Source: Ascidiimonas sp046199005
GTDB lineage: Bacteria > Bacteroidota > Bacteroidia > Flavobacteriales > Flavobacteriaceae
Assembly (NCBI GenBank): GCA_046199005.1
Contig: CP176050.1
Coordinates: 2,852,001 to 2,916,000 of the forward strand
Reading direction: 5' to 3'
DNA: 64,000 nucleotides
Shown here one piece after another: positions 1 through 8,347 of the stretch (position 1 is its first letter; each line of letters begins with the position of its first letter). The position numbers were made by a program, and so were the translations under genes. The notes beneath the pieces are model-generated. The model saw nothing but the letters and a program-made list of their open reading frames with translations, searched no databases and was not told the origin of the DNA.

Positions 1-621
1 ACGAACGCAGCAAAGTCAGGTGAAGAAAATTTATTAGCTTTAGCGGTGCTAGCTGCTCGTGAAAGAGCTACTCTTGGAGAGATAAGTGATGCGCTTGAAG
101 CGGTTTATGGAAGATATAAAGCAAAAATACAATCATTCAGCGGCGTGTATTCAAAAGAAATTCAGAACGATGAAAGCTTTGGCAAAGCCAAAGAACTGGC
201 AGATAAATTTGCAGAAACCGAAGGGCGACGGCCCAGAATCATGATCGCAAAAATGGGGCAGGATGGTCATGACCGGGGTGCGAAAGTAGTAGCTACAGGC
301 TATGCCGATGTCGGATTTGATGTTGATATAGGTCCGTTATTTCAAACCCCGGCGGAAGCAGCCAAACAGGCTGTGGAAAATGATGTGCACATTCTGGGAG
401 TCTCTTCTCTGGCAGCAGGTCATAAGACTTTAGTGCCACAGGTAATTGATGCACTCAAAGCGTACGGTAGAGATGATATTATGGTGATCGTTGGTGGCGT
501 AATTCCACAACAAGACTATCAATTTTTATTTGATGCAGGAGCCGTAGCCGTTTTTGGTCCCGGTACAAAGATCAGTGATGCTGCTATACAGATCCTAGAA
601 GTTTTGATTGATGAGGAATAG
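1..621 (+). CDS. scpA: Methylmalonyl-CoA mutase, C-terminal part (5' end outside window)
   Basis: The reading frame is open to the left edge, so only the last 206 residues are present. They hold the end of the substrate-binding barrel region and the whole cobalamin-binding domain. The B12-ligand motif DGHDRG is visible, with its histidine codon at 268-270, and the typical SSLAAGH and GGVIPQQDY stretches follow. Known role: adenosylcobalamin-dependent interconversion of methylmalonyl-CoA and succinyl-CoA in the cytoplasm, used in propionate and odd-chain fatty-acid metabolism. It fits with the corrinoid uptake locus at 12-17 kb. The small subunit, if present, would lie to the left. An internal GTG at 46 is not a start. 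Confidence 0.95.
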   Translation, partial: TNAAKSGEENLLALAVLAARERATLGEISDALEAVYGRYKAKIQSFSGVYSKEIQNDESFGKAKELADKFAETEGRRPRIMIAKMGQDGHDRGAKVVATGYADVGFDVDIGPLFQTPAEAAKQAVENDVHILGVSSLAAGHKTLVPQVIDALKAYGRDDIMVIVGGVIPQQDYQFLFDAGAVAVFGPGTKISDAAIQILEVLIDEE

Positions 622-623
622 CT

Positions 624-755
624 TTATTTATATTTAAAGTAGTTCAGTAAAAAGAAAACTAAGAATACAACCAGTATAAAGAGTGATGAAACCTTCAAGA
701 TCATCACGGTAAGCTCTTTTTGTTTTTTAATATTTAAATCCCATTCTTTTTGCAT
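624..755 (-). CDS. Possible small single-pass membrane protein (43 aa)
   Basis: I do not recognise this as a family member. From an ATG at 755 the frame encodes a charged N-terminal half (MQKEWDLNIKKQKE) and a strongly hydrophobic segment of about 20 residues ending NYFKYK, which reads like a C-terminal membrane anchor. The frame extends upstream to a TTG at 881, but that extension has no protein-like character, so the ATG is preferred. It converges on the mutase gene, and the two stop codons are only 2 bp apart. It fills most of the 295-bp gap between the mutase and agmatinase genes. It could be chance in AT-rich DNA. Confidence 0.3.
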   Translation of the reverse strand: MQKEWDLNIKKQKELTVMILKVSSLFILVVFLVFFLLNYFKYK

Positions 756-916
756 TGAGTCACTATGATTGATAAATTTTAAAAGTAACCACAAGCATTC
801 AAGTTTTAGAGTTTCATAAAGTGTTAAGAGAATACTATTTATGATGTAAATATTCGAGGGATTTTCTATTTTAGGGGGCAACTAGTGATAACCAAATTAT
901 TTACTACTCATCGTAG

Positions 917-1708
917 ATGGACAAAACAATCGTAGTTCAAGGATTGCTTTTCGATGAAAAATCATCTTTTATGCAAGGTCCCGCGGAAGCACCTCCTGTA
1001 ATTCGCGAATATTATCATTCCGGAGCGTCAAATTACTATGCCGAAAATGGTATAGAGGCAGATTTAAAAGTATTTGTAGATGCTGGTGACTTTGAAATAG
1101 GTGAATATCAACAAATCGAGAATATTTCACTTCAAAACCTGAAAGAAGGAAAAAGGCTTTTTACCCTTGGTGGTGATCATTCTGTTACCTATCCCGTTTT
1201 AAAGGCGATCAGTTCAAAATATCAAAATTTTCAAATCTTGCATATAGATGCACATGCAGACCTCTATGATAATTTTGAAGGTGACAAATACTCTCATGCC
1301 TGCCCATTCGCAAGAATTATGCAAGATAAACTTGCCACCCACCTTATCCAGATTGGTGTACGAACCCTGAATGCGCATCAAAAAGAGCAGGCTTCAAAAT
1401 ATGACGTTCATGTTCAAGAGATGAAGGACTTTGACCCAACCGCACTTTCTTTTAAAGAGCTGCCTCTGTATATTTCTTTAGATATGGATGCCTTTGATCC
1501 GGCTTTTGCTCCCGGAGTTTCGCATCATGAACCGGGCGGATTGTCTCCCAGGCAAGTTATAGATCTGTTGCATACCATACAACTTCCCATTATAGGCGCC
1601 GATATTGTAGAATACAATCCAAAAAGAGATTTTCATGGAATGACCGCAGCACTCGCTGCAAAAATGATGAAAGAAATGATCGCACTCATGGTAAAGAATC
1701 AATTATGA
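917..1708 (+). CDS. speB: Agmatinase (ureohydrolase family)
   Basis: A 263-residue protein with the three Mn-binding signatures of the arginase/agmatinase family: GGDHS at residues 85-89, DAHAD at 111-115 and DMDAFDP at 189-195. The length is near the family's usual 290-310, slightly short. Agmatinase hydrolyses agmatine to putrescine and urea in polyamine synthesis; the short bacterial form makes agmatinase more likely than arginase, but sequence reading alone cannot exclude other ureohydrolase substrates. It overlaps the next gene by 4 bp (ATGA), so the two are cotranslated. No speA-type arginine decarboxylase is seen in the window. Confidence 0.85.
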   Translation: MDKTIVVQGLLFDEKSSFMQGPAEAPPVIREYYHSGASNYYAENGIEADLKVFVDAGDFEIGEYQQIENISLQNLKEGKRLFTLGGDHSVTYPVLKAISSKYQNFQILHIDAHADLYDNFEGDKYSHACPFARIMQDKLATHLIQIGVRTLNAHQKEQASKYDVHVQEMKDFDPTALSFKELPLYISLDMDAFDPAFAPGVSHHEPGGLSPRQVIDLLHTIQLPIIGADIVEYNPKRDFHGMTAALAAKMMKEMIALMVKNQL

Positions 1709-2286
1709 AGCTCAATGTAGGGATCTTTATTTTTGATGGAGCGGAAGTCCTTGACTTTGCCGGTCCGTTTGAGGTATTCTCTGTAGCATCACAACTTCAT
1801 GAATACAAACTATTTAATGTTTTTACGCTTGCCGGAAGCGACGCACCCGTGATTGCGGTTAACGGACTTTCGGTAAATCCGGATCACACCTTTAAAACCG
1901 CACCCAATATTGATATCCTGATCATAGCCGGCGGACAGGGTACCAACGAGCTGATAAAGGATAAAGAACTCCTGAATAAAATTCGAGGAGTCCATGAAGA
2001 AGCAACTTATACGCTGAGTATTTGTTCAGGATCCAGAGTGCTGGCGGTATTAGGATTGTTAGATGGAAAATCCTACTGTACGCATCACCAGGTTTACGAC
2101 GATATGAAAAAGTTAGTGCCAGATGGTATTCCGAAGCCTGCAGAACGGTTTACAGGAGATGGAACCCTTTTTACCTCCGGTGGGATTTCTGCTGGGATCG
2201 ACCTTTCTTTTCATCTGTTGACCATGATCTACGGTAAAGAAGCAGCCCACAAGACCGCTACTTACATGGAGTATGAGCTGCGTTAA
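1705..2286 (+). CDS. DJ-1/PfpI family protein
   Basis: A 193-residue single-domain protein of the class I glutamine amidotransferase-like fold. It opens with the FIFDGAEVLDFAGPFEVF pattern, has IIAGGQGT near residue 73, and carries the nucleophile-elbow cysteine in SICSGS (C107). This arrangement resembles isonitrile hydratase and the sensor half of GlxA-type AraC regulators, but there is no helix-turn-helix domain. The start codon overlaps the agmatinase stop by 4 bp, so the two form an operon. The substrate is unknown. A role linked to agmatine or putrescine metabolism is inferred from position only. Confidence 0.8.
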   Translation: MKLNVGIFIFDGAEVLDFAGPFEVFSVASQLHEYKLFNVFTLAGSDAPVIAVNGLSVNPDHTFKTAPNIDILIIAGGQGTNELIKDKELLNKIRGVHEEATYTLSICSGSRVLAVLGLLDGKSYCTHHQVYDDMKKLVPDGIPKPAERFTGDGTLFTSGGISAGIDLSFHLLTMIYGKEAAHKTATYMEYELR

Positions 2287-2287
2287 A

Positions 2288-2665
2288 CTACTTTCTGGAG
2301 TGTAGTGCAATCCGGTTTCCTTCGGTATCTAAAAATAATGCCATATAGCCAATATCTTCAGAAATAAGTGTTTTTGATTGCAAGACAGTTCCTCCCGCTT
2401 CCGGAATGCGCGTAAGCTCATTTGAAACATCCACAGAAGAAAAATAAATAAGTACTCCTTCACTTTTACTGGGAGTATAGGCTTCATTTTGAATCAGAGA
2501 ACCAGAAGATCCCGTCTTTCCATTTGCAAAAGGAAACCACCCCATAAGAGTCCCTCCAAAGTCTTGTACCTGCAGTGAGATATTAAAAACCGTTTCATAA
2601 AATTTACGCACTCTTTCCATGTCTGTAACCGGTATCTCGAACCAGCCTACCATATTATGATCCAT
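2288..2665 (-). CDS. VOC (glyoxalase/bleomycin resistance) family protein
   Basis: A 125-residue protein with paired beta-alpha-beta-beta-beta modules of the vicinal oxygen chelate fold. GWFEIPVTDMERVRKFYE at the start and GYMALFLDTEGNRIALHS at the end are characteristic. The start is set at the ATG at 2665 (MDHNMVGW), because an upstream in-frame ATG at 2704 would lie inside the preceding gene; this leaves a 4-bp gap after that gene's stop. It is probably cotranscribed with the SRPBCC protein. In Bacteroidota such proteins are often found beside SRPBCC proteins and their substrates are unknown. Its 3' end nearly abuts the convergent DJ-1 gene. Confidence 0.85.
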   Translation of the reverse strand: MDHNMVGWFEIPVTDMERVRKFYETVFNISLQVQDFGGTLMGWFPFANGKTGSSGSLIQNEAYTPSKSEGVLIYFSSVDVSNELTRIPEAGGTVLQSKTLISEDIGYMALFLDTEGNRIALHSRK

Positions 2666-2669
2666 AAAC

Positions 2670-3203
2670 TTATTTAGTTTGTTCCAATTGTTCTTTAAGG
2701 TCATTTAAACCTTCTTCAAAATCTTTACCCACGGTTTTATCCATATTAAAAAAGGTCATAAAAATTCTTGATGGGAATTCGTTCTTTCCAGAAAAACCCC
2801 AAATCACCTTTGTTTTTCCTTCCGAGGTCTCCTCAACTTTTAAATACGCATCTGATTCTGATTTCCAGGGTTTGAAAAAACGAAGTTTGCTTTCAATCAT
2901 TTCATTTTCAACTATTTTTACGATTTCCTGTTCGCCGGATCCTACCTGCTTATTTCCATCCCACGAAGCGATCACACCTACACTGCCATCTTCTCCTTTC
3001 ATTTCCTGCTTCATTTGAGGATCTTTTTTCTTCCAGGGAGACCACTTGTCCTGATTTTTGAGATATTTCACGTAGTTAAAGACTTCTCCCAGGGGTTTGT
3101 TGACCTCAATTGATCGATGTACATGATAACCCGATGGTGAAATCATGATCAATACAATAATAATTAAAAGCAGGGTACCGATAATATAAAGAAGTGTTGT
3201 CAT
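2670..3203 (-). CDS. Membrane-anchored SRPBCC (START-like) protein
   Basis: A 177-residue protein. Residues 3-22 form one hydrophobic membrane segment. The remainder has the helix-grip pattern of polyketide cyclase/SRPBCC proteins: HRSIEVNKPLGEVFNYV, then NQDKWSPW, then a GEQEIVKI strand and a long amphipathic C-terminal helix. These proteins bind hydrophobic ligands. This subgroup, with an N-terminal anchor, is common in Bacteroidota and has no settled function. It lies upstream of the VOC gene in the same orientation with a 4-bp gap, so the two are probably translated together. Confidence 0.8.
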   Translation of the reverse strand: MTTLLYIIGTLLLIIIVLIMISPSGYHVHRSIEVNKPLGEVFNYVKYLKNQDKWSPWKKKDPQMKQEMKGEDGSVGVIASWDGNKQVGSGEQEIVKIVENEMIESKLRFFKPWKSESDAYLKVEETSEGKTKVIWGFSGKNEFPSRIFMTFFNMDKTVGKDFEEGLNDLKEQLEQTK

Positions 3204-3255
3204 TTGTTGGTTGGTTTTAGAGTATTTAAATTAAAAATTTTTTTTAATGATGAAT

Positions 3256-3912
3256 CTAACTTTTTTCAAATCGCCTTGCCAGAATGTCCTCTACACTCTT
3301 GATGGATTTCTTTGTCCAGTCTAATTTTTTCTCAAAGATCTCCTCCTCCTTGAGTTTCCAGTTGATCTTTGAGTTGCGTAGACGGGAAGTCACAGCCTGA
3401 AGAATAATGGCAGCCGACACCGAAATATTAAGGCTTTCAGTAAAACCTTCCATAGGTATTTTTAAAAATCCGTCTGCTTCATTCATAACGGTATCAGACA
3501 GTCCATCTTTTTCGGTACCAAAGAAAAAAGCGCTTTTAGACTCGATCGCAAAATCGTGTAAATAACAGGAATCGTTATGAGGAGTGGTCGCGATTATTTG
3601 ATATCCTTTTTTTCTAAGTGCCTCGATACAAGATTCCGTGCGGTCATAACGGTTAACATCTACCCATTTTTGGGCTCCCATTGCAATTTTAGTATCAAGT
3701 CGATGTCCGAACTTTGCTTCAATGAGATGTGCTTCCTGTATGCCAAAGATCTCACAGCTTCGTATTACAGCACTCGTATTATGCGCCTGATAAACATCTT
3801 CAATAGCCACTGTAAAGTGTTTTGTTCGTCTGGACAGTACCTCATCAAATCGCTGAATTCTTTCGGGCGTGAGAAATGTTTCAAGGTAAGCCAGTATTTC
3901 TTCTTGACTCAT
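3256..3912 (-). CDS. trmH: tRNA (guanosine-2'-O-)-methyltransferase TrmH-type (SPOUT)
   Basis: A 218-residue SpoU-family RNA methyltransferase with the three family motifs: NTSAVIR (45-51), FFGTEKDGLS (130-139) and KIPMEGFTESLNISVS from residue 151. The TrmH subgroup methylates the 2'-O of G18 in tRNA using S-adenosylmethionine; the trefoil knot is formed by motifs 2 and 3. The C-terminal extension after the knot (about 40 basic and acidic residues) is typical of TrmH rather than TrmL. Its start lies 50 bp from the divergent sirtuin start. Confidence 0.85.
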   Translation of the reverse strand: MSQEEILAYLETFLTPERIQRFDEVLSRRTKHFTVAIEDVYQAHNTSAVIRSCEIFGIQEAHLIEAKFGHRLDTKIAMGAQKWVDVNRYDRTESCIEALRKKGYQIIATTPHNDSCYLHDFAIESKSAFFFGTEKDGLSDTVMNEADGFLKIPMEGFTESLNISVSAAIILQAVTSRLRNSKINWKLKEEEIFEKKLDWTKKSIKSVEDILARRFEKS

Positions 3913-3962
3913 GGACTATTTTTAAAATTTTAGTTATTTTAAGGAAGATTAAAAATACAAAA

Positions 3963-4649
3963 ATGAAAACAGTCGTAGTTTTATCAGGAGCAGGGATAAG
4001 TGCCGAAAGCGGAATAAGCACCTTCAGAGATGCCAACGGTCTCTGGGAAGGGCATGATGTGATGGAAGTAGCTTCTCCACAAGGATGGCGAAACAACCCT
4101 TCTCTGGTACTCGATTTTTACAACAAACGAAGACAACAATTAAAGAAAGTTGTTCCGAATAAGGCACACGAGGATCTGGCATCGCTACAAAGAGATTTTG
4201 ACGTGAAAATTATAACCCAAAATGTGGATGATCTTCATGAACGCGCGGGAAGCAATCAAGTGATTCATTTACATGGAGAACTATTAAAAGCCAGAAGTAC
4301 ATTTGATGAGCGATTGATCTACGATTGGCATGAAGATATCAGGATTGGTGACTTTTGTGAACAACAGCATCAACTTCGACCGCACATCGTCTGGTTCGGC
4401 GAAATGGTACCTATGATCGAGAAAGCCGCTAGACTGGTAGAACAAGCAGATTATCTGATGGTTGTTGGAACTTCTATGCAAGTGTACCCCGCAGCCAGTT
4501 TGGTACATTACAGAAAATCCCGGGTTCCTGTTTATTTTATAGATCCGAAACCTTCTATGGATGAGGGGGAAATGGAGCATCTTACCATTATTCCCGAAAA
4601 AGCGACTACAGGAGTCGAAAAAGCTATTCGTTATTTATTTGATAGATAA
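3963..4649 (+). CDS. NAD-dependent protein deacylase of the sirtuin family
   Basis: A 228-residue Sir2 protein. Motifs: GAGISAESGI (9-18), TQNVDD (85-90), catalytic His104 in HLHGE, and GTSMQVYPAASL from 169. Y53 and R56 (FYNKRR) match the Tyr/Arg pair that lets class III sirtuins and E. coli CobB accept succinyl- and malonyl-lysine, so desuccinylase activity is likely. The four zinc cysteines of most sirtuins are absent; only C132 lies in that region. The start is at 3963, because the upstream extension runs through trmH on the other strand. The 3' end overlaps the convergent heme-binding gene by 26 bp. Confidence 0.85.
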   Translation: MKTVVVLSGAGISAESGISTFRDANGLWEGHDVMEVASPQGWRNNPSLVLDFYNKRRQQLKKVVPNKAHEDLASLQRDFDVKIITQNVDDLHERAGSNQVIHLHGELLKARSTFDERLIYDWHEDIRIGDFCEQQHQLRPHIVWFGEMVPMIEKAARLVEQADYLMVVGTSMQVYPAASLVHYRKSRVPVYFIDPKPSMDEGEMEHLTIIPEKATTGVEKAIRYLFDR

Positions 4650-5091
4650 AACGCAGGTCTTTTGCCCAGTTATTAAGCTCTTCGATCTGGTTTTTCGTAA
4701 GTTTTGCCTCTGCATGCATCCAGGTATATGACGATTCAGGCATATGGCCTTCTTCAACTTCTTCCACCAATTCTTCTAATTTATGAGCCTTCTTTTTGGA
4801 AGAATAGGTTCCCCATTCTGAGAAGTTCAGATGTTTTTTTCCATCTTTTACATGTTCTGCGATCATGAATGAAACAGGTGCGATTTGATTATACCAGGGG
4901 TAGTTGGTATTATTAGAGTGACAATCATAACAGGCATTACGAAGTGTGGTTTCAATAGCTGGGGACGGATTTGTCATTGCGATAAAATCGGTTGCCGGAA
5001 TCGTATCAGAAAGATTCTTCTCAGGTCTGAAAAACTGAATTACAATGAATACAATCAATAATACAATCAGCAATTTTTTGAGTATTTTCAT
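4624..5091 (-). CDS. Heme-binding domain protein with CxxCH motif
   Basis: A 155-residue exported or membrane-anchored protein. Residues 1-21 form a basic, then hydrophobic anchor (MKILKKLLIVLLIVFIVIQF). A c-type heme attachment site, CYDCH, is at 54-58, followed by NNTNYPWYNQIAPVSFMIAEH, and a GHMP stretch that could supply the axial methionine. This pattern fits the Haem_bd family common in Bacteroidota. It probably works in the periplasm as a small redox or heme-sensing protein; its partner is unknown. An upstream in-frame start at 5205 would overlap the divergent gene at 5129, so the ATG at 5091 is preferred. Confidence 0.8.
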   Translation of the reverse strand: MKILKKLLIVLLIVFIVIQFFRPEKNLSDTIPATDFIAMTNPSPAIETTLRNACYDCHSNNTNYPWYNQIAPVSFMIAEHVKDGKKHLNFSEWGTYSSKKKAHKLEELVEEVEEGHMPESSYTWMHAEAKLTKNQIEELNNWAKDLRFIYQINNE

Positions 5092-5128
5092 GGTGCGGTT
5101 TTTAAGAGCCCTAAAATAGTAAAAAAGC

Positions 5129-5695
5129 ATGACAGCAGATCTTTTTTTTGATGAACTAAAATCACTTAAAGCATATCGAGAAACCCGGCTGAGACTGGCA
5201 GACACTGTTTTACATGAAGAATCTTTGATGCCAGAGCTTTTGAGAGTTTGTTTTATGTTTGACGAAGAGGTGTCATCGCGGGCATGCTGGGTGCTGGAGT
5301 TTGTTTGCCATAAAAGATTAGAACAATTGACCCCTTATCTGGATACTTTTACCGAACAGCTTAAGAATTTCAAACTTGATTCTTCAAAGCGACCTGTAGC
5401 AAAGATCTGTCAACTTATGGTATTTGCTTATTTTGGAAAAAAACCTTCTGTTTTTAAAGAGAAACTTACAGATGTACATTTAGATCACATCACAGAAGCT
5501 ACTTTTGACTGGCTAATAAATGATGAAAAAGTAGCGGCAAAAGCCTACTCGATTTATACGTTATTTGAACTTGGTAAGAAATATGAATGGATCTACCCCG
5601 AATTAAAAATGGTATTGGAGAAAGATATCCATCATCAATCTGCGGGTTACAAAGCTACAGCGCGAAAAATACTCTCAAAGTTACCGAAAGAATAG
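5129..5695 (+). CDS. HEAT-like helical repeat protein upstream of purB
   Basis: A 188-residue soluble protein made almost wholly of predicted amphipathic helices. The pattern of SRACWVLEFVCHKRLEQLTPYLDTF and later AAKAYSIYTLFELGKKYEWI resembles HEAT-type repeats. No catalytic motif is seen. It sits 62 bp upstream of purB in the same orientation, but purB has its own -7 box in that gap. Flavobacterial genomes often keep this gene beside purB, so it is sometimes mislabelled adenylosuccinate lyase; that conservation is from memory and not checked. A scaffold or interaction role is the most that can be said. Confidence 0.6.
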   Translation: MTADLFFDELKSLKAYRETRLRLADTVLHEESLMPELLRVCFMFDEEVSSRACWVLEFVCHKRLEQLTPYLDTFTEQLKNFKLDSSKRPVAKICQLMVFAYFGKKPSVFKEKLTDVHLDHITEATFDWLINDEKVAAKAYSIYTLFELGKKYEWIYPELKMVLEKDIHHQSAGYKATARKILSKLPKE

Positions 5696-5727
5696 AAATG
5701 AGAGTTCGCTATCTTAAGTTAAAAAAG

Positions 5728-5735
5728 TATCTTTG
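5728..5735 (+). promoter_or_regulatory. Bacteroidota -7 box for purB
   Basis: TATCTTTG fits the TAnnTTTG consensus and lies 22 bp before the purB start. No clear -33 TTG box stands at the usual distance. Confidence 0.5.
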
Positions 5736-5757
5736 AAACTTTCAAAATTTATACCCT

Positions 5758-7101
5758 ATGCAACTTTCGGCACTTAATGCCATATCACCCATCGACGGAA
5801 GGTATCGAAGCAAAACTTTAGAACTGGCTAATTATTTTTCAGAAGAAGCACTTATTAAATACAGAGTAAGAGTAGAGATTGAGTATTTTATAGCCCTTTG
5901 CACACTACCTCTGCCCCAGCTTGAAGATTTTGATCTGTCATTATTAGACGATTTAAGAGCTATCTATGAGGATTTTAGTACTAAAGATGCCAATGCAATT
6001 AAGGAAATCGAAAAGGTAACCAATCACGATGTAAAAGCGGTAGAATATTTCATCAAAGAAAAATTTGATCAGCTACAAATTCAATCGTATAAAGAATTTA
6101 TTCATTTTGGGCTTACCTCTCAGGACATCAATAATACAGCTATCCCGCTTTCTATTAAAGAGGCAATTCAGGATGTTTACATGCCTGCTCTTGGAGATTT
6201 ATCTGAAAAACTGATAAGCCTTGCGGAAGACTGGAAAAATATTCCAATGCTCGCTAGAACCCATGGGCAACCTGCATCTCCTACCCGACTTGGAAAAGAG
6301 ATAAATGTTTTTGTAAAAAGGCTGGAAGAACAGGTAAATGGTTTACAGCAAATTCCGTTTGCTGCTAAATTTGGCGGTGCCACGGGTAACTTCAATGCCC
6401 ATAAAGTAGCATATCCGGAGGTTGACTGGAAGGCTTTTGGAAAAACATTTGTAGAAGAGAAGTTAGGTTTGTATCATTCGTTCCCTACTACACAAATTGA
6501 GCACTACGACCACGCTGCGGCTCTTTTTGACGGATTGAAACGTATCAATACCATTTTGATAGACTTCAACAGAGATGTCTGGACCTATATCTCCATGGAT
6601 TATTTCAAACAACAGATCAAAGCCGGAGAAGTTGGCTCTTCTGCCATGCCACACAAGGTGAATCCGATCGATTTTGAAAATTCTGAAGGCAATCTGGGGA
6701 TCGCAAATGCAATTTTTGAACATCTATCCTCAAAGCTACCCGTATCCCGATTACAAAGAGATCTTACAGATAGTACCGTTTTGCGAAATGTAGGTGTACC
6801 CTTTGGGCACACCATTATAGGTTTTGCTTCTACTCTCAAGGGTCTCAATAAGCTCTTGCTGAATGAAGCCCGTTTCGCTCAGGATCTGGAAGATAACTGG
6901 GCAGTGGTCGCTGAAGCTATACAAACCATTTTAAGAAGAGAAGGCTATCCCAATCCCTATGAAGCTTTAAAAGGTCTTACCCGAACGAATGAAAAAATTA
7001 CTAAACAATCTATTGCCACATTCATTGACACATTAGATGTTAATGCGGATATTAAAAAAGAACTCAAAGCAATTTCGCCGTCTAATTATACAGGTATATA
7101 A
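5758..7101 (+). CDS. purB: Adenylosuccinate lyase
   Basis: A 447-residue member of the fumarase/aspartase superfamily. The family signature SSAMPHKVNPIDFEN is at 294-308, with the flexible-loop catalytic serine at 294 or 295. The upstream THGQPASPT (168-176) carries the catalytic histidine region and TSQDINNTA (120-128) the second conserved block. The enzyme acts twice in purine synthesis, releasing fumarate from SAICAR and from adenylosuccinate. The length matches the E. coli-type enzyme of about 456 residues. It has its own promoter box and a strong terminator, so it is probably monocistronic. Confidence 0.97.
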   Translation: MQLSALNAISPIDGRYRSKTLELANYFSEEALIKYRVRVEIEYFIALCTLPLPQLEDFDLSLLDDLRAIYEDFSTKDANAIKEIEKVTNHDVKAVEYFIKEKFDQLQIQSYKEFIHFGLTSQDINNTAIPLSIKEAIQDVYMPALGDLSEKLISLAEDWKNIPMLARTHGQPASPTRLGKEINVFVKRLEEQVNGLQQIPFAAKFGGATGNFNAHKVAYPEVDWKAFGKTFVEEKLGLYHSFPTTQIEHYDHAAALFDGLKRINTILIDFNRDVWTYISMDYFKQQIKAGEVGSSAMPHKVNPIDFENSEGNLGIANAIFEHLSSKLPVSRLQRDLTDSTVLRNVGVPFGHTIIGFASTLKGLNKLLLNEARFAQDLEDNWAVVAEAIQTILRREGYPNPYEALKGLTRTNEKITKQSIATFIDTLDVNADIKKELKAISPSNYTGI

Positions 7102-7113
7102 AACAATAAGTAC

Positions 7114-7146
7114 AAAAAAATCCTGCTTAAAGCAGGATTTTTTTTG
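7114..7146. terminator. Bidirectional rho-independent terminator, purB / DUF4252 operon
   Basis: The stem AATCCTGCT / AGCAGGATT has a short TAA loop. It is flanked by an A-run on the left and a T-run on the right, so it can end transcription from both convergent units. Confidence 0.9.
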
Positions 7147-7165
7147 GTTTGTATAGGTACTGATT

Positions 7166-7711
7166 CTAAATATCTTTCAATAAGCCTTCAAGACCCCCTA
7201 AGGCAGTAGAGTCAAAATCAGACTTTTTAAGAGCATCCATCAATTTTACTACATTTTCAGGTTTCATATCATCGCCCAGCAATCGTACTAACCCGAAGCC
7301 AAAATCCTTATTAGTACCAAAAAGGATTACCTCATCAATAAAAGTATCGGTACCTATATACTTTACCGTTACTTTCATATCTCTTGAGTTGAACTTCATT
7401 AACTGCTGATATTTATCATCTTTGAGGATATCCAGAACTCGCTTCTTTTCCAAAGCATATTCGGGATCATTTTCGCCTTTCATTTTGTAGGCCAGTACAT
7501 TTACTTTACGTATGGATTTATAAGCCTCCTTTTCCTCTTCATTAAGATTGGTCTCTTCAATATTGAGCAAACTCACCGGAAGGTCTACAGCAATAAAATC
7601 ATTGTTTTCTTTATTTTCAACAATATACTGTTGAAGACTTTGCGAATTGTTGCATGCTCCTAATAAGAGTACTGCAAATAAAGTGATAACTAAATACGAT
7701 ACTTTTTTCAT
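7166..7711 (-). CDS. DUF4252 lipoprotein
   Basis: A 181-residue protein with a lipoprotein signal peptide (hydrophobic core, then LLGAC with C20 as the lipidated cysteine). The mature part matches the DUF4252 pattern seen in the upstream neighbour, with a central MKVTVKYIGTDTFIDEVILFG region and a C-terminal LMDALKKSDFD. Function is unknown. It is the last gene of a sigma/anti-sigma/DUF4252/DUF4252 operon. The pair differ in export type: this one is a lipoprotein, the other has a plain signal peptide. A hairpin lies in the 86-bp gap between them. Confidence 0.8.
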   Translation of the reverse strand: MKKVSYLVITLFAVLLLGACNNSQSLQQYIVENKENNDFIAVDLPVSLLNIEETNLNEEEKEAYKSIRKVNVLAYKMKGENDPEYALEKKRVLDILKDDKYQQLMKFNSRDMKVTVKYIGTDTFIDEVILFGTNKDFGFGLVRLLGDDMKPENVVKLMDALKKSDFDSTALGGLEGLLKDI

Positions 7712-7746
7712 GATGGTGTTAATTGATGATTGATTGATGAATTCAT

Positions 7747-7781
7747 AAAACCACCCGACTCCTAAAGAAACAGGTGGTTTT
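7747..7781 (-). terminator. Hairpin between the two DUF4252 genes
   Basis: Nine-base arms, AAAACCACC and GGTGGTTTT, enclose a 17-base loop. On the minus strand the stem ends in TTTTATG, a weak U-tract. This suggests partial termination or processing that would lower expression of the distal lipoprotein gene. Confidence 0.45.
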
Positions 7782-7797
7782 AGCTAATGATTGATGA

Positions 7798-8337
7798 TTA
7801 ATTCTTATTCTTTTTATCTGCCTTTTCCAATTCAGAAGGAAGATTCATTTTTCGGGTAAGCGTACTGATCTTGTTTAGGTCGATATCGCCTGTTAATGAA
7901 AGTAATACGGTTTCAAACTTTCTTCCGTTGGCTTCCATATCTTTTAAGCCACTTACGAACATCAATAACTCACTTACATGATCTTCGTCACGACCTTGCT
8001 TGATGTAAAATTTAACGTTAACCTCTTTATCTTTTACCCTCATCAACTCCTGTAAAGAAGCATTTTTAAGGTATTTATCAACTGTGGCTTTCATTTGGGC
8101 ACCTACGCTCTCATCTTCGGTAATAAAAACTTTCAGATCATTGAGTGACTTCACCATTTCCATGAATTCCTGCGCTTCAGGATCATCAGATTCAATTCTG
8201 GAGAACAATTTAAACATGTTTTGGTTTACGACCACGGTGCTCACTTCTTCCATATCTTCAAACTTGTCGAATGCCGACTGACTAAAACCTATAAGTGGAA
8301 GGGTAACTAATGCAATTAATACGACTATTTTTTTCAT
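7798..8337 (-). CDS. DUF4252 exported protein
   Basis: A 179-residue protein with a Sec signal peptide (MKKIVVLIALVTLPLIGFSQ, probable cleavage after FSQ or a few residues later). The body matches DUF4252, including EVNVKFYIKQGRDEDHVSELLMFVSG, which aligns with the corresponding region of the lipoprotein neighbour. It lies 10 bp downstream of the anti-sigma-like gene, so it is cotranscribed with it. Known family context is an ECF sigma operon; no activity has been assigned. A cell-envelope component or an output of the sigma circuit is a reasonable inference. Confidence 0.8.
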   Translation of the reverse strand: MKKIVVLIALVTLPLIGFSQSAFDKFEDMEEVSTVVVNQNMFKLFSRIESDDPEAQEFMEMVKSLNDLKVFITEDESVGAQMKATVDKYLKNASLQELMRVKDKEVNVKFYIKQGRDEDHVSELLMFVSGLKDMEANGRKFETVLLSLTGDIDLNKISTLTRKMNLPSELEKADKKNKN

Positions 8338-8347
8338 GATTTCTTTT

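Noticed and set aside
624..881. Full 85-codon minus-strand frame after the mutase gene
   Set aside because: It needs a TTG start at 881, and its first half lacks protein-like character. Only the part from the ATG at 755 was kept, at low confidence.
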